A stretch of DNA of 64,000 nucleotides. Origin: CAZFLD01 sp964519835 (GTDB taxonomy: Bacteria; Spirochaetota; Spirochaetia; DSM-27196; CAZFLD01). The stretch is from positions 15,331 through 79,330 of the forward strand of contig CAZFLD010000012.1 of the NCBI GenBank assembly GCA_964519835.1. The letters are read 5' to 3'. Numbering within the stretch: position 1 is the first letter of the stretch; each line of letters opens with the position of its first letter. Both the position numbers and the translations under genes were made by a program. The notes below the pieces were generated by a model. The model made no database searches. It saw only the letters and a program-made list of their open reading frames with translations, and was not told where the DNA came from. Of this stretch, positions 41,561 to 50,591 are shown one piece after another.

Positions 41561-43930
41561 CTAATCGACTACAAATCGTTTGGAGCGGTAGCTGTCCAAC
41601 GTATGGCCGGCCATGACCCAGCGTTTGTGTTTGAGCGTTTCGGTGCGTTGCCGGTCGCCAACCACCACGTCAACCTCGGGAAATGCTTCGTAGAACACAA
41701 GCCGCACGGTCGCCGCACCGGCACCCCGGCGGACAATCTCAAAATGCACTTCGGGGCGACCGTCATTTGTTGTAACGGTAACAAGAAACTCGCTTTCGGC
41801 GCCCTCTTTGTAGGCTAGGGTGAGTCCATCGTCGAAGCGGTATCGGAAGGTGTGCCGTGAGCGGCCGGCGGCTCTGACAAACACATGCAGTTCGATGTCG
41901 TCTAGGGACGCCTGGCCGGTTTTTGGGCTTCCGGCCGCCATAGGCACAATAGAACCATAGCGAACGTAGATGGGGGTGGACTCATCCCCCGTCGTGGCCC
42001 GGACACGGCGGCCGCCCATGGACCACTTGCCGTCCCGGCACTCAAACCACAGGGCGTCGGGCAATACTACCGCGCGGCGGCGCGTGCTCGGCTCGACGAT
42101 GGGCGCTTGTAAGATACACGGGCCTACCATAAATTGATCCGCTACTCCGTCGAGGGGGAGGCCCGGCGAATAGGCAAACTCATAGACCAACGGCCGAATT
42201 GGTGGATCGCCGCCTTCCTCGTGCTCCAGCAGCAACCCGTAGAGATAGGGAATCAGCTTGTACCGCAGGCGAATGTACTCGGCAACGATCTCTCGTACGG
42301 AGCGACCAAATGCCCACGGCTCCTGGCGCGCGGTTCCGGCGCACGAATGATTACGCAACAGCGGCAGCAAAAATGCCGCCTTGTACCAGGCAACCATAAG
42401 GTCACCGTCCGAATCACCGATAAATCCCGGCACATCGGAGCCATAGAACGGAATGCCGGAGAGCGACAGGTTTAAGCAGGTCTGAATAGACAACCGTAGG
42501 TTGTGAAAGTTGGAGACATTGTCACCGTTCCAAATGCCGCCCAGGGCGCCCGTACCCGCACACCCGCTGCGGCTGATCACAAAGGGACGCTCCCGCGGCC
42601 GGGCGCTCTCCAGGCCGGCGCGGGTGGCCTTGTGCATCAAATAGCCGTACTGATTGTGAACGGCGTCGTGGTCTTTTCGGCCGTGATCAAACCGCATGTC
42701 GTCCACGGGTGTACCCCACGTGGCGGGCTCGTTCATGTCGCACCAAAAGCCTGAGAACCCCAGGCCTGCCAATCGGGCGACTCGCTCCGACCACCAAGCC
42801 CGGCATTCTTCTAGACTAAAATCCGGAAAGACCGCATGGCCGGGCCAGACATAGCCGACGTACGGAAGGCCTTCCGGCGTCACACACACCAGGTCACGCT
42901 GAATAGCTTCCTCATATGCCTGGTAGCCCTGCTCGCGCTTGATTCCAGGATCCAGGATTGGTACAACACGACGGCCCCGGCGGGAGAGCTCGGCGAGCTG
43001 CCGAGCTGGGGCATCAAAACTTCCGGAAGAGAAACTAAATGCCCTGTAGCCGTCCATATAGTCGATGTCGACCCAAAAGGCGTCCGTGGGAATGTGGTAC
43101 TTCGTAAACTTCTCGTCCAAATCGATGAGCTGGTCGTATGAGTGATAGCCCCAGCGGCTTTGGTGGTGGCCCAAGGACCACACCGGCGGTCGCGGCATCG
43201 TGCCCACGAGGCGTTGGAACTTACGCGTTAGGTCGCGAAGCCCGGGGCCCAAGATCAGGTAGAGCTCGGGCGGACCTGCTTCAGCGCCGATAACTACGCT
43301 CCGCGGCTCACCACCGGCTTCAAAGCCGTAAAAGCCCTCCGCCGCGGCGACGCTTACAAAGCTCGGGTACGGATTGTGGATAAAGATACCAAGGGCGACC
43401 TGTTCGCGCTTTATGACAAGCCACGGTACCGAGACGTACATCGGATCGGTAACACCTTCGTGGAGGTCCGACCAGGCAAACTTGTCTGCCACGTCCGTAT
43501 TGAAGAAATAGGAGCGGGTACCCGTCTTCTCGAAGCCGTTGTTTTTTTGCCCAAGTCCAAAGAAACGCATGGTCTTGTCCAAGGCAAAACACATCATCCA
43601 CCTGGAGCCGGATACGCCGAGAGGCAGCTCCGGTTGTGATCGTAGCACCGCCTCGCCGGCTGCCCGTACCACAAGGCCGTCGTCCGATTGCCACAACACA
43701 TCCGCCGTCGCCTCGCCGGGAGCAAATTGGGTATTGAGTTGATAGAGGGCTTCGTTTTTGTCCCATCGTGGGTGGATCGCACGGAGGTGATACACGTCCT
43801 CACCCAAGTGGTCAATAACGATGGAGGCCGCGTCCGCCGGACCATTGTTGCTACTTAGGTCCGAGCGTGTCAGCGGATCGGTAGGGAGGCGGCGAAAACT
43901 TGCCGGCGCAGGAAACGTACCCCGCAGCAT
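41561..43930 (-). CDS. Glycoside hydrolase family 31 (alpha-glucosidase-like)
   Basis: 789 residues without a signal peptide, so probably cytoplasmic. Domains in order: an N-terminal beta-sandwich (about 30-220), a catalytic barrel (about 245-590), then C-terminal beta domains. The nucleophile aspartate is in FWCDMNEPATW and the acid/base aspartate in GGIWNGDNVSNF; PPVWSLGHHQSRWGYHS and DAFWVDIDYMDGYRAFSF are also typical. GH31 enzymes release glucose or xylose from alpha-glycosides. It may complement the GH13 phosphorylase at 32816. Confidence 0.94.
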   Translation of the reverse strand: MLRGTFPAPASFRRLPTDPLTRSDLSSNNGPADAASIVIDHLGEDVYHLRAIHPRWDKNEALYQLNTQFAPGEATADVLWQSDDGLVVRAAGEAVLRSQPELPLGVSGSRWMMCFALDKTMRFFGLGQKNNGFEKTGTRSYFFNTDVADKFAWSDLHEGVTDPMYVSVPWLVIKREQVALGIFIHNPYPSFVSVAAAEGFYGFEAGGEPRSVVIGAEAGPPELYLILGPGLRDLTRKFQRLVGTMPRPPVWSLGHHQSRWGYHSYDQLIDLDEKFTKYHIPTDAFWVDIDYMDGYRAFSFSSGSFDAPARQLAELSRRGRRVVPILDPGIKREQGYQAYEEAIQRDLVCVTPEGLPYVGYVWPGHAVFPDFSLEECRAWWSERVARLAGLGFSGFWCDMNEPATWGTPVDDMRFDHGRKDHDAVHNQYGYLMHKATRAGLESARPRERPFVISRSGCAGTGALGGIWNGDNVSNFHNLRLSIQTCLNLSLSGIPFYGSDVPGFIGDSDGDLMVAWYKAAFLLPLLRNHSCAGTARQEPWAFGRSVREIVAEYIRLRYKLIPYLYGLLLEHEEGGDPPIRPLVYEFAYSPGLPLDGVADQFMVGPCILQAPIVEPSTRRRAVVLPDALWFECRDGKWSMGGRRVRATTGDESTPIYVRYGSIVPMAAGSPKTGQASLDDIELHVFVRAAGRSRHTFRYRFDDGLTLAYKEGAESEFLVTVTTNDGRPEVHFEIVRRGAGAATVRLVFYEAFPEVDVVVGDRQRTETLKHKRWVMAGHTLDSYRSKRFVVD

Positions 43931-43990
43931 GCCGTGGCCAGTATAGTCGGCCTGTAGGCGATGTGCCAGTACGCTCCCGCCCGAAGGGGC

Positions 43991-44656
43991 CTATCCGCGC
44001 TTGACCACCATCAGCAGGCCGTCGGCCACGTTGATAAGAGCGGACACAACCCGGTCGTCGTCACGAGCCTTTTTGTTCAGTTGTCGAACCACCGCCGTGT
44101 CTTCCCCGGTCTCTCCCGCGTCGGCTACCCTACCGCCACGCAGGGCGTTGTCGAAAAGGATCAGACCGTCGGGCCGCATAAGCGGCAGCAGGCCCTCGTA
44201 GTAGGCGTCGTAGGAGATCTTGTCCGCGTCTACAAAGGCAAAATCAACGGAGTTGGGCTCGAGTTCCCCGCCAAGTCGGACGAGCTCGTCGACGCCCTGA
44301 CCGATCCGTAGGTCGATCTTTTCGGCCACACCAGCCTCCTGCCAGTACGTCTTGGCGCGCGCGGTCCACTCTGCGCTGATATCGAGCGCAAAGATCCTGC
44401 CGTCCGGCGGCAGGGCCAAGGCCGTGCACAGGCTGCTGTAGCCGGTAAAGACGCCGATCTCCACGCAATGCTTGGCGGAGGTAAGCGCGAGGCAGACTTG
44501 CAGAAACGCGGCTTGCTCCCGCGAAATCTGGCACTCACTCTCAGGCATCGCCGCAGTCTCTTCACGACAGCGCCTCATGACCGGATGTTCCGAACCGTTC
44601 GCGTTTACGAGGTACTCGTAGAGCCGATCGTCGAATGGGATGATTTTGCTTTCCAC
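43991..44656 (-). CDS. SAM-dependent O-methyltransferase family 3
   Basis: 221 residues from a GTG. The family (caffeoyl-CoA O-methyltransferase type) shows in CVEIGVFTGYSSLCTALALP, ALDISAEWTARAKTYWQEAG, FAFVDADKISYDAYYEGLLPLM and GLILFDNALRGGRVAD, where the DADK and DN residues bind the metal. Bacterial members methylate catechol-like or peptide substrates; the substrate here is not evident. It is divergent from the ABC1-kinase gene. Confidence 0.9.
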   Translation of the reverse strand: MESKIIPFDDRLYEYLVNANGSEHPVMRRCREETAAMPESECQISREQAAFLQVCLALTSAKHCVEIGVFTGYSSLCTALALPPDGRIFALDISAEWTARAKTYWQEAGVAEKIDLRIGQGVDELVRLGGELEPNSVDFAFVDADKISYDAYYEGLLPLMRPDGLILFDNALRGGRVADAGETGEDTAVVRQLNKKARDDDRVVSALINVADGLLMVVKRG

Positions 44657-44718
44657 CCCACCACCATATCAGCAGGCGCGCCGTTTCGTCCTTGTGATCA
44701 AGGAACTTTTTTCCTACT

Positions 44719-46443
44719 ATGGGCGATACACTGATGAAAATGCTCCGTGGCCCCCGAGAAAATTTCCTCAGACGCACCATTCGTCACACACGGCGATTCC
44801 AGGAGATCGTAAAAATCCTTATCAAGTACGGTCTTACCGAGTGGCTCACCGCGTTGCGCCTGGACCGAACCTTCGCGTTTGTGCGAAGCCTCTTATCAAG
44901 CCCAAGGAACAGGGCGCCGTCCGGCGCATCGCGTTGGGAGCTGGTCCGTATGGCAATTGAGGAGCTCGGACCAACGTTTATCAAGTTTGGCCAACTTGCG
45001 AGCAACCGCGCGGACATGTTTCCCCGTGAGCTGCTGCTCGAGCTGGAGAAGCTCCAAGACGCCGTCCCGCCGTTTCCCTCGCGGGAAGCCAAGGCGACCA
45101 TAGCAAAGGAATTCGGCGAAGACACCCTCGAGGTATTTGCCGAGTTCGAGGACGAGCCGATCGCCTCCGCGTCCATTGCTCAGGTGCACCGGGCCCGGTT
45201 AAAAAACGGCACAACTGTAGCGGTCAAGGTGCAGAGGCCGGGCATCGGCCGGAAAATTCAAACGGACCTCGACATTCTCGCGGGACTCGCGATACTGGTC
45301 GAGCGCTACGTTGCCGATGCCAAGCTTTTTAGCCCCGTCGCGTTGGTGGCGGAATTCGGCCGACTTATAAACCTGGAGCTGGATTTTCACCAAGAGCTCG
45401 CCAACATAGAGCGCTTTCGAACGCACTTCAAAGAGAACACCAAGATCCGCGTCCCCTACCCGTATCGCTCGAAGACCACCGGGCGCGTTTTGACAATGGA
45501 ATTTATCGAGGGCATCAAGTTCTCCGCGCTACCCCACGATCAAAAACACGCTGAACAGAATCGCCGAATCGCAAAGATCGGTGGCGATCTCGTACTTGAA
45601 CAGATCTTTATGCACGGCTTTTTTCATGGCGATCCTCATCCGGGAAATCTGGTCTTGCTCCCGACCGAACAGATCTGTTTTTTGGACTTTGGCGTAATGG
45701 GTCGTATAAGACCGCGCGAGCGCGAGCTCCTCACGCGTATGATCGTAGGGATCGTCGGCGGTGATCCTCCGAGGGTTGCGGATGCCGTAGTGGGTTTGAC
45801 GGAACCCACCAGGCGCGTCGACCGCAACGTGTTGGAGGATCAGCTCTTCGATTTAATCGACAGATATGCCGACCGAGCAATCGAAACGGTAGACGTCGGA
45901 GGCCTTTTTGGCGAGCTCGTGGACGTGGTTGTGTCGAACGGACTGCGCATCCCGACCAATCTTATGCTCATGACCAAGGCCCTTATAACAATCGAAGGAA
46001 TTGGTCTACAGCTGTACCCCGAGTTCAACATGGTCGAGATGCTCAAGCCGTTTGTCGGCCGCATCTTACGGCAACAATTGCAGCCACGTCGTCTAATGCG
46101 TGATCTCTACGAACTGGCCGAGGACTACCGAGATTTGGTCAGGGACTTTCCGAACGACGCCCGCGAGATTGGTCGCCAACTCAAACAAGGCAAACTGCAG
46201 GTCGGCTTCCGCATCGGCGGCCTCGAGCCGCTTCGGCGTACGTTGGATGCGGTAAGTTATCGTCTGATTTTCGGACTTGTGCTCGCGGCGCTGTTGGTAA
46301 GCTCATCTCTTATCATCCATTCGAACCTGCCGCCACGCTGGAACGACATCCCGATCGTAGGCCTGATCGGCTTTGCCGCCGCCGGCATTATCGGCATCGG
46401 TTTTTTGATTGGGCTGGTTGTAAAGATAGTGCGCCGGCACTAA
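44719..46443 (+). CDS. ABC1/UbiB family atypical kinase
   Basis: 574 residues. Hallmarks of the family are the KxGQ motif in LGPTFIKFGQLASNRADMFP, the alanine-rich loop ASASIAQVHRARL replacing the glycine-rich loop, VAVKVQRPGI with the ATP-binding lysine, HGFFHGDPHPGNLVLL as catalytic loop, and FLDFGVMGRI as the metal-binding DFG. Two hydrophobic helices close the C-terminus, so it is membrane-bound. UbiB supports ubiquinone synthesis; in a spirochaete without a known ubiquinone pathway another isoprenoid or lipid role is likely (inference). Confidence 0.92.
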   Translation: MGDTLMKMLRGPRENFLRRTIRHTRRFQEIVKILIKYGLTEWLTALRLDRTFAFVRSLLSSPRNRAPSGASRWELVRMAIEELGPTFIKFGQLASNRADMFPRELLLELEKLQDAVPPFPSREAKATIAKEFGEDTLEVFAEFEDEPIASASIAQVHRARLKNGTTVAVKVQRPGIGRKIQTDLDILAGLAILVERYVADAKLFSPVALVAEFGRLINLELDFHQELANIERFRTHFKENTKIRVPYPYRSKTTGRVLTMEFIEGIKFSALPHDQKHAEQNRRIAKIGGDLVLEQIFMHGFFHGDPHPGNLVLLPTEQICFLDFGVMGRIRPRERELLTRMIVGIVGGDPPRVADAVVGLTEPTRRVDRNVLEDQLFDLIDRYADRAIETVDVGGLFGELVDVVVSNGLRIPTNLMLMTKALITIEGIGLQLYPEFNMVEMLKPFVGRILRQQLQPRRLMRDLYELAEDYRDLVRDFPNDAREIGRQLKQGKLQVGFRIGGLEPLRRTLDAVSYRLIFGLVLAALLVSSSLIIHSNLPPRWNDIPIVGLIGFAAAGIIGIGFLIGLVVKIVRRH

Positions 46444-46451
46444 GGCCGGCG

Positions 46452-47333
46452 TCAGGCGTAACGACGGGCGATGCGCCGGGCCTGGGCGCCGTAGCTCCCG
46501 CCAAACAGATTCAGATGATTCAAGACGTGGTATAAGTTATACAGGTCAAAGCGATCCCGCAGGCCGGCGTCGAGGCCTAGTTCGTCCGTGTATGCCTTGT
46601 AAAACCCCGGCTGGAAGCCGCCGAATAGCGTTGTCATAGCGATGTCGGCCTCCGGATGGCCGTAGTAGGCGGCGGGGTCAAAGATGACGGCGCAGCCGTC
46701 GGTGCCAACCATGTAGTTTCCGCCCCACAGATCGCCGTGGAGGATGGAGGCACGCTCGGGGCGTGGAAGGAGCTCCGGAAGGCGCCGGCAGATCGCCTCC
46801 ACATCGTCTTCCAAAGACTTGTCGGCACGACCACTACGCCTGGCCAGCCGCACCTGAAAGCGCAATCTTCGCTCGGCGAAAAACTCGTGCCAGACGTCCA
46901 TCCACGCGTTTTCCTGGACGGTGCCACCGATGTGGTTATCCATACAAAAGCCAAAACGCTCGTTGGTGTTTGTTTGATGGAGACGCGCCAGCGACCGGCC
47001 GAACTCCTCGAAGAATCCACGGCCGGGACTCCCGGAATAAAGGTAGTCGATGATAAGAAACTGCCCGCGCGGGCCGGCGCCTAAGGCATGCGGCCTGGGT
47101 ACCGCCGGTCCCGTCCCGTCCGTAGTCAAGGCCAAGAGCCCCGCTGCCTCTTCTTCGAAGAGGCCTTTGGGCTCCGGGGGATTCTCTTTGACAAAGAGCG
47201 CGGTCCCATCCTCGAGATCGATTCGGGAATTGCTGCTGAATCCGCCGCCGAGGGAGCGCCGAGACACAACGGCCGAGCCAAAAACAGCGCTGACGGCCGT
47301 CTCTACACTCTCAAAGCGCGGTACCGTCGTCAT
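46452..47333 (-). CDS. Fructosamine kinase family protein
   Basis: 293 residues. The aminoglycoside-phosphotransferase-like fold has LGGGFSSNSRI, the lysine in ALFVKENPP, the catalytic ILHGDLWGGNYMV and the metal-binding VIFDPAAYYGHPEADIAMT, all typical of FN3K. Bacterial FN3K homologues phosphorylate ribulosamines or erythrulosamines on protein lysines, making the adduct unstable and so removing glycation. The start overlaps the stop of the LMW phosphatase gene by 4 nt (ATGA). This gene pair recurs in other bacteria. Confidence 0.93.
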   Translation of the reverse strand: MTTVPRFESVETAVSAVFGSAVVSRRSLGGGFSSNSRIDLEDGTALFVKENPPEPKGLFEEEAAGLLALTTDGTGPAVPRPHALGAGPRGQFLIIDYLYSGSPGRGFFEEFGRSLARLHQTNTNERFGFCMDNHIGGTVQENAWMDVWHEFFAERRLRFQVRLARRSGRADKSLEDDVEAICRRLPELLPRPERASILHGDLWGGNYMVGTDGCAVIFDPAAYYGHPEADIAMTTLFGGFQPGFYKAYTDELGLDAGLRDRFDLYNLYHVLNHLNLFGGSYGAQARRIARRYA

Positions 47334-47803
47334 TGAGAGGCGGCCAACTCCACAAGCAGAGAATCGCAGGTCCTATCGACTATCGCAAAGACCTTTTCAA
47401 AGCCGTCGCCCCCCCCATAGTACGGGTCCGGCACTTCGGCATTAGGTGACCCCTCCGGATCAAAGTCGCGAAACAGCTTGACTTTGGCGTCCGCCTCGCC
47501 GTTGGGCGCAATTCGCCGCAAGGAGGCCAGGTTGGCCGTATCCATGGCCAGAATCAAATCGTAGTTATCGAAGTCGTGTACCGAAAAGTGTCGCGCCCGG
47601 TGGTCGATCCGGACGTTGTGTACCCTCGCGGTCTTGCGCATACGAGGATCGGCCTGGTCGCCTTCGTGATAGGCGGTCGTGCCGGAAGATTCGATCATAA
47701 ACTGATCGCCTTTCCCCGCCTTCCGTGCCTTCTGACTAAACACGGCATGGGCGAGGGGGCTCCGACAGATATTCCCGGTACAGACGAACATCACTCGGTA
47801 CAT
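47330..47803 (-). CDS. Low-molecular-weight protein tyrosine phosphatase family
   Basis: 157 residues with the P-loop CTGNICRS (C8, R14, S15) and the general acid D126 in VPDPYYGG, so it should be active. Substrates can be phosphotyrosine proteins or small sugar phosphates. Since it is coupled to the fructosamine kinase gene, a sugar-phosphate or deglycation role is plausible. It follows the dehydrogenase gene by 9 nt. Confidence 0.93.
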   Translation of the reverse strand: MYRVMFVCTGNICRSPLAHAVFSQKARKAGKGDQFMIESSGTTAYHEGDQADPRMRKTARVHNVRIDHRARHFSVHDFDNYDLILAMDTANLASLRRIAPNGEADAKVKLFRDFDPEGSPNAEVPDPYYGGGDGFEKVFAIVDRTCDSLLVELAASQ

Positions 47804-47812
47804 AGCAGCGCC

Positions 47813-49075
47813 CTAAATCTTTTCGGCGTTTTCCAACAGAAACTTCTCCGCCTCGACGTTCCAGAGGCCGTTCGAGGCTTCCGTGATGTCCGCAAGCTTG
47901 GCAAACATCGGGTTCGCCTCGCCGAGTTTGCGAAAGTCCGCGATAGGCGTGAGATCCATCTTGATGTTGGTGTACATCAGTTTTTTGCCGCCGGGGATGT
48001 TGGGCAGATTGAGCGTTGTTTCCCGCACCGCGTCGAGTCCACCGACGTGGGTGATCATCGCCACCGGATTGACAACGTTGCGTGACATCAGGTCCAACGC
48101 CTCGCGCATGTCGGCGGTGTTGCCGCCGCTTGTTCCCACGACGTGATGGGCCGCATAGTGCACATCGTAGAAGTTGAACATCGCCGAAAAGTTGGGGTCG
48201 GTGGGGCCGGCAAAAAAGTTGAGACATCCGTCTTTTGCCAGAATTTTGTCGCCCTGCTCCACGACCGGACGCACGGGCGCAAAGACAAACACGTCGTCAT
48301 AGCCTTCACCACCGGCCATCTCTTTGAGGCCCGCGACCGGATCCTCCATGCCCTTTGTGTTCACATATTCCAACTGCACACCGTGGGACTGTGCGTGGTC
48401 GACGGTGTAGATCGACGCGGCGCGCTCGAGGCGGTCCTCATCAATATCTGTCACGACCAAGAGCGACGGCCGCAACTCGGCGTGGATGGCGTAGTCGATT
48501 GCGCCAAGGCCCATGGGACCGACGCCGGCCAGAATGGCCATCTTGCCGCCGTGGCGCACGCCCATCTCGTGGACGTAACTGCCCTGCGTGGTGTGGTAGT
48601 TGGCGTGAAATGCTCCAACGATGCAGGAAACCGGTTCGGCAAGGGAACCGCGAAAAAAGGCATCCCCGCTGTAGTCGAGCAGGCACTCCATCTCCATGAC
48701 TTCCTCAGGGATAACGATGTACGTGGCGTCACCACCAATGTACTCATAGGTGTAGCCGGGAGCATCGAGGGTGCCCTTGTAGTTAAGAGCGGGCTGAATA
48801 GAAAACCGGCTCCCCTCTTTAAACGTATGCTTCCACTTGGAACCCACTTCGACTATTTCGCCACAGAATTCGTGACCAATCATGACCGGGTGAGTGTCGA
48901 TGTTTGTTGGTACGCGCTTGTGATCACTTCCCTGTACCGCCGCCTTATAAGAAGACATACAGAGGCTGTCTGATACTATGTGTGCCAGGATTTCGCCGTC
49001 TTTGAGCTTGGGTAGCTCGAACTCTTCCAAACGCAAGTCTTTTTTGCCGTACATACGTACCGCTTTGGTTTTCAC
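47813..49075 (-). CDS. Zinc-type medium-chain dehydrogenase (sorbose-1-phosphate reductase-like)
   Basis: 420 residues from a GTG with GGGAGG upstream. It belongs to the medium-chain dehydrogenase family: GHEFCGEIVEVGSKW with a zinc-binding glutamate, and the Rossmann AILAGVGPMGLGAIDYAIH. The SDSLCMSSYKAAVQG segment, extra length and GxAEPVSCIVGAFHANYH recall L-sorbose 1-phosphate reductase and related sugar-phosphate dehydrogenases. It is the first gene of an operon with the LMW phosphatase and fructosamine kinase. Its leader carries a perfect -10 and two inverted repeats. Confidence 0.85.
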   Translation of the reverse strand: MKTKAVRMYGKKDLRLEEFELPKLKDGEILAHIVSDSLCMSSYKAAVQGSDHKRVPTNIDTHPVMIGHEFCGEIVEVGSKWKHTFKEGSRFSIQPALNYKGTLDAPGYTYEYIGGDATYIVIPEEVMEMECLLDYSGDAFFRGSLAEPVSCIVGAFHANYHTTQGSYVHEMGVRHGGKMAILAGVGPMGLGAIDYAIHAELRPSLLVVTDIDEDRLERAASIYTVDHAQSHGVQLEYVNTKGMEDPVAGLKEMAGGEGYDDVFVFAPVRPVVEQGDKILAKDGCLNFFAGPTDPNFSAMFNFYDVHYAAHHVVGTSGGNTADMREALDLMSRNVVNPVAMITHVGGLDAVRETTLNLPNIPGGKKLMYTNIKMDLTPIADFRKLGEANPMFAKLADITEASNGLWNVEAEKFLLENAEKI

Positions 49076-49134
49076 AAAGGCCTCCCGAAAAACGAACTGT
49101 GCTTTCGATTTTCTTCCTAATTGCTTTCTTTTTG

Positions 49135-49155
49135 CTTTCGCTTAGGCATCGAAAG
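49135..49155 (-). promoter_or_regulatory. Possible operator: CTTTCG-N9-CGAAAG
   Basis: A perfect 6-bp inverted repeat with 9-nt spacer, placed right after the predicted transcription start (about 49156) of the dehydrogenase operon. A further half-site, TCGAAAGC, occurs at 49101-49108. The position fits a repressor site. Confidence 0.4.
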
Positions 49156-49162
49156 TCTTTGT

Positions 49163-49187
49163 ATTATACATTACCGGCGGGGTAATG
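49163..49187 (-). promoter_or_regulatory. -10 element and adjoining inverted repeat
   Basis: On the minus strand a perfect TATAAT (49168-49163) abuts the inverted repeat CATTACC-5-GGTAATG (49187-49169), which replaces a normal -35 and overlaps the stop codon of the upstream gene. A site at this place could bind an activator or repressor. Confidence 0.45.
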
Positions 49188-49623
49188 CCCAGAGGAGGGC
49201 GGTGGGGGCACGTACGTAAAAGACGTCGTCGAGTCTTTGGATGATCCAGCCCGAGTAAACCGACTCCGCCTCAACAACGTAGACAAAGCTGTCGTCGGTG
49301 GGGACCTCGCGGAGAACCGACGTCAGATCAATGGGAAGGGGCGCCGATAGCTCTTCGCCCCCGGGCGAGCCGACCGGATATACAACGTAGTGTTCGCCAA
49401 AGTAGCGGGACCGCTCCAGGACGCCGTAGCGGGAGCTGTCCGGGGCATAAAACTCCCACGCATCCCGGTTTTGAGCCAGGCGATGCGCCTCCACGGCGCC
49501 TCCCGGAGGCGCTACGTATACAACGTACTCGACCGGTGCGCCGGCACCTTCAGCCGCCGGCGACATCAAGCGCAGGAGCATTGCAAATGCATATGCAAGG
49601 GTTGAAAACAGTTCGGCGCCCAT
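49171..49623 (-). CDS. Protein of unknown function, probably exported
   Basis: 150 residues. The N-terminus (MGAELFSTLAYAFAMLLRLMSPAAEG) may be a weak signal peptide or anchor. The rest holds strands such as VEYVVYVAPP, HYVVYPVGSP, FVYVVEAESVYSGWII. No family recognised. It starts 9 nt after cheY and may belong to the same transcript, ending it. Confidence 0.6.
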   Translation of the reverse strand: MGAELFSTLAYAFAMLLRLMSPAAEGAGAPVEYVVYVAPPGGAVEAHRLAQNRDAWEFYAPDSSRYGVLERSRYFGEHYVVYPVGSPGGEELSAPLPIDLTSVLREVPTDDSFVYVVEAESVYSGWIIQRLDDVFYVRAPTALLWALPRR

Positions 49624-49632
49624 CCTGCGCGT

Positions 49633-49998
49633 TTAGCCTACCAGTTTTTTTACGACGGAAACGAGTTTGTCGGCGTCAAAGGGTTTTACGATCCAACCGG
49701 TCGCCCCGGCTGCCTTGCCCTCGTCCATCTTCGCCTGCTGACCCTCGGTGGTAAGCACGATGATTGGCGTGAACTTAAAGGCAGGATTCTCGCGGGCCTT
49801 TTTGACCAACTCGATGCCGTCCATGTTCGGCATGTTCACGTCGGTAATTATCAAGTCAAATGAGCCGCCGTCGAGTTTGCCCAGTGCATCCAGCCCGTCG
49901 TTTGCCGCAGTGGGCTCGTAACCCGCCTGCTCGAGGACAAAGGTAACACTCTTTCTGATGGCCTCTGAATCATCTACAACCAGAATCGATTTTGCCAC
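49633..49998 (-). CDS. CheY-type response regulator
   Basis: A 121-residue single receiver domain. D9/D10 bind Mg2+, D53 is the phosphorylation site in LIITDVNMPNMDG, T83/T84 is the switch residue and K105 lies in IVKPFD. With CheW next to it, it likely acts in chemotaxis. The GTG start overlaps the cheW stop by 1 nt (TAGTG). It lacks an output domain. Confidence 0.9.
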   Translation of the reverse strand: MAKSILVVDDSEAIRKSVTFVLEQAGYEPTAANDGLDALGKLDGGSFDLIITDVNMPNMDGIELVKKARENPAFKFTPIIVLTTEGQQAKMDEGKAAGATGWIVKPFDADKLVSVVKKLVG

Positions 49999-50498
49999 TA
50001 TTGGGCGGCCTCCGCGCCGCCTTCTTTCACGGCCGCCATGTCCGCGGCAGAGAAGACTCGATCAATGTCGAGTATAATCAAAAACTTGTCGTCCTGCTTG
50101 CCGATCCCCTTGATAAAGTCGGTGTCGATGCGCGTTCCGATCTGCGGGGCCGGCTCAATTTGCGCTCCGTCGAGCTCGATAACCTCTTGCACGGAGTCCG
50201 CGAGCGCGCCGAGGACCACCGTTTCATTCCTCACGTCGATCTCCATGACCACGATCGAGGTTGCTTCGCCCTGTTCCGTCTCGCCCATGCCGAACTTGAG
50301 CTTGAGGTCGACGACGGGCACAACACTTCCACGAAGGTTGATCACGCCGCGCATAAAGTCCTGAGTGCGGGGCACTTTGGTGACGGTCTTGTACTCTAGG
50401 ACCTCTTTCACTTTGTTGACTTCTACGGCGTACTGCTCGGTGTCGAGCGTAAAGGTTAGGTACTGTGAAATCGCTGTGGTGGTGGTGGAATCGCTCAT
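49998..50498 (-). CDS. cheW: Chemotaxis coupling protein CheW
   Basis: 166 residues. The CheW domain is shown by YLTFTLDTEQYAVEVNKVKEVLEY, RGVINLRGSVVPVVDLKLKFGM and the C-terminal FLIILDIDRVFS. It links chemoreceptors to the kinase CheA. AGGAGG stands 5 nt before the ATG. cheA is not in the window. It heads the operon cheW-cheY-(49171 gene). Confidence 0.92.
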   Translation of the reverse strand: MSDSTTTTAISQYLTFTLDTEQYAVEVNKVKEVLEYKTVTKVPRTQDFMRGVINLRGSVVPVVDLKLKFGMGETEQGEATSIVVMEIDVRNETVVLGALADSVQEVIELDGAQIEPAPQIGTRIDTDFIKGIGKQDDKFLIILDIDRVFSAADMAAVKEGGAEAAQ

Positions 50499-50591
50499 GA
50501 TCGCCTCCTGAACCCTATTGTACGCATCTTGTGCCTGCTTCGCAATACAGAAAACGCAAAATCTACACTATTGTCGATATGTCCATCCTGC

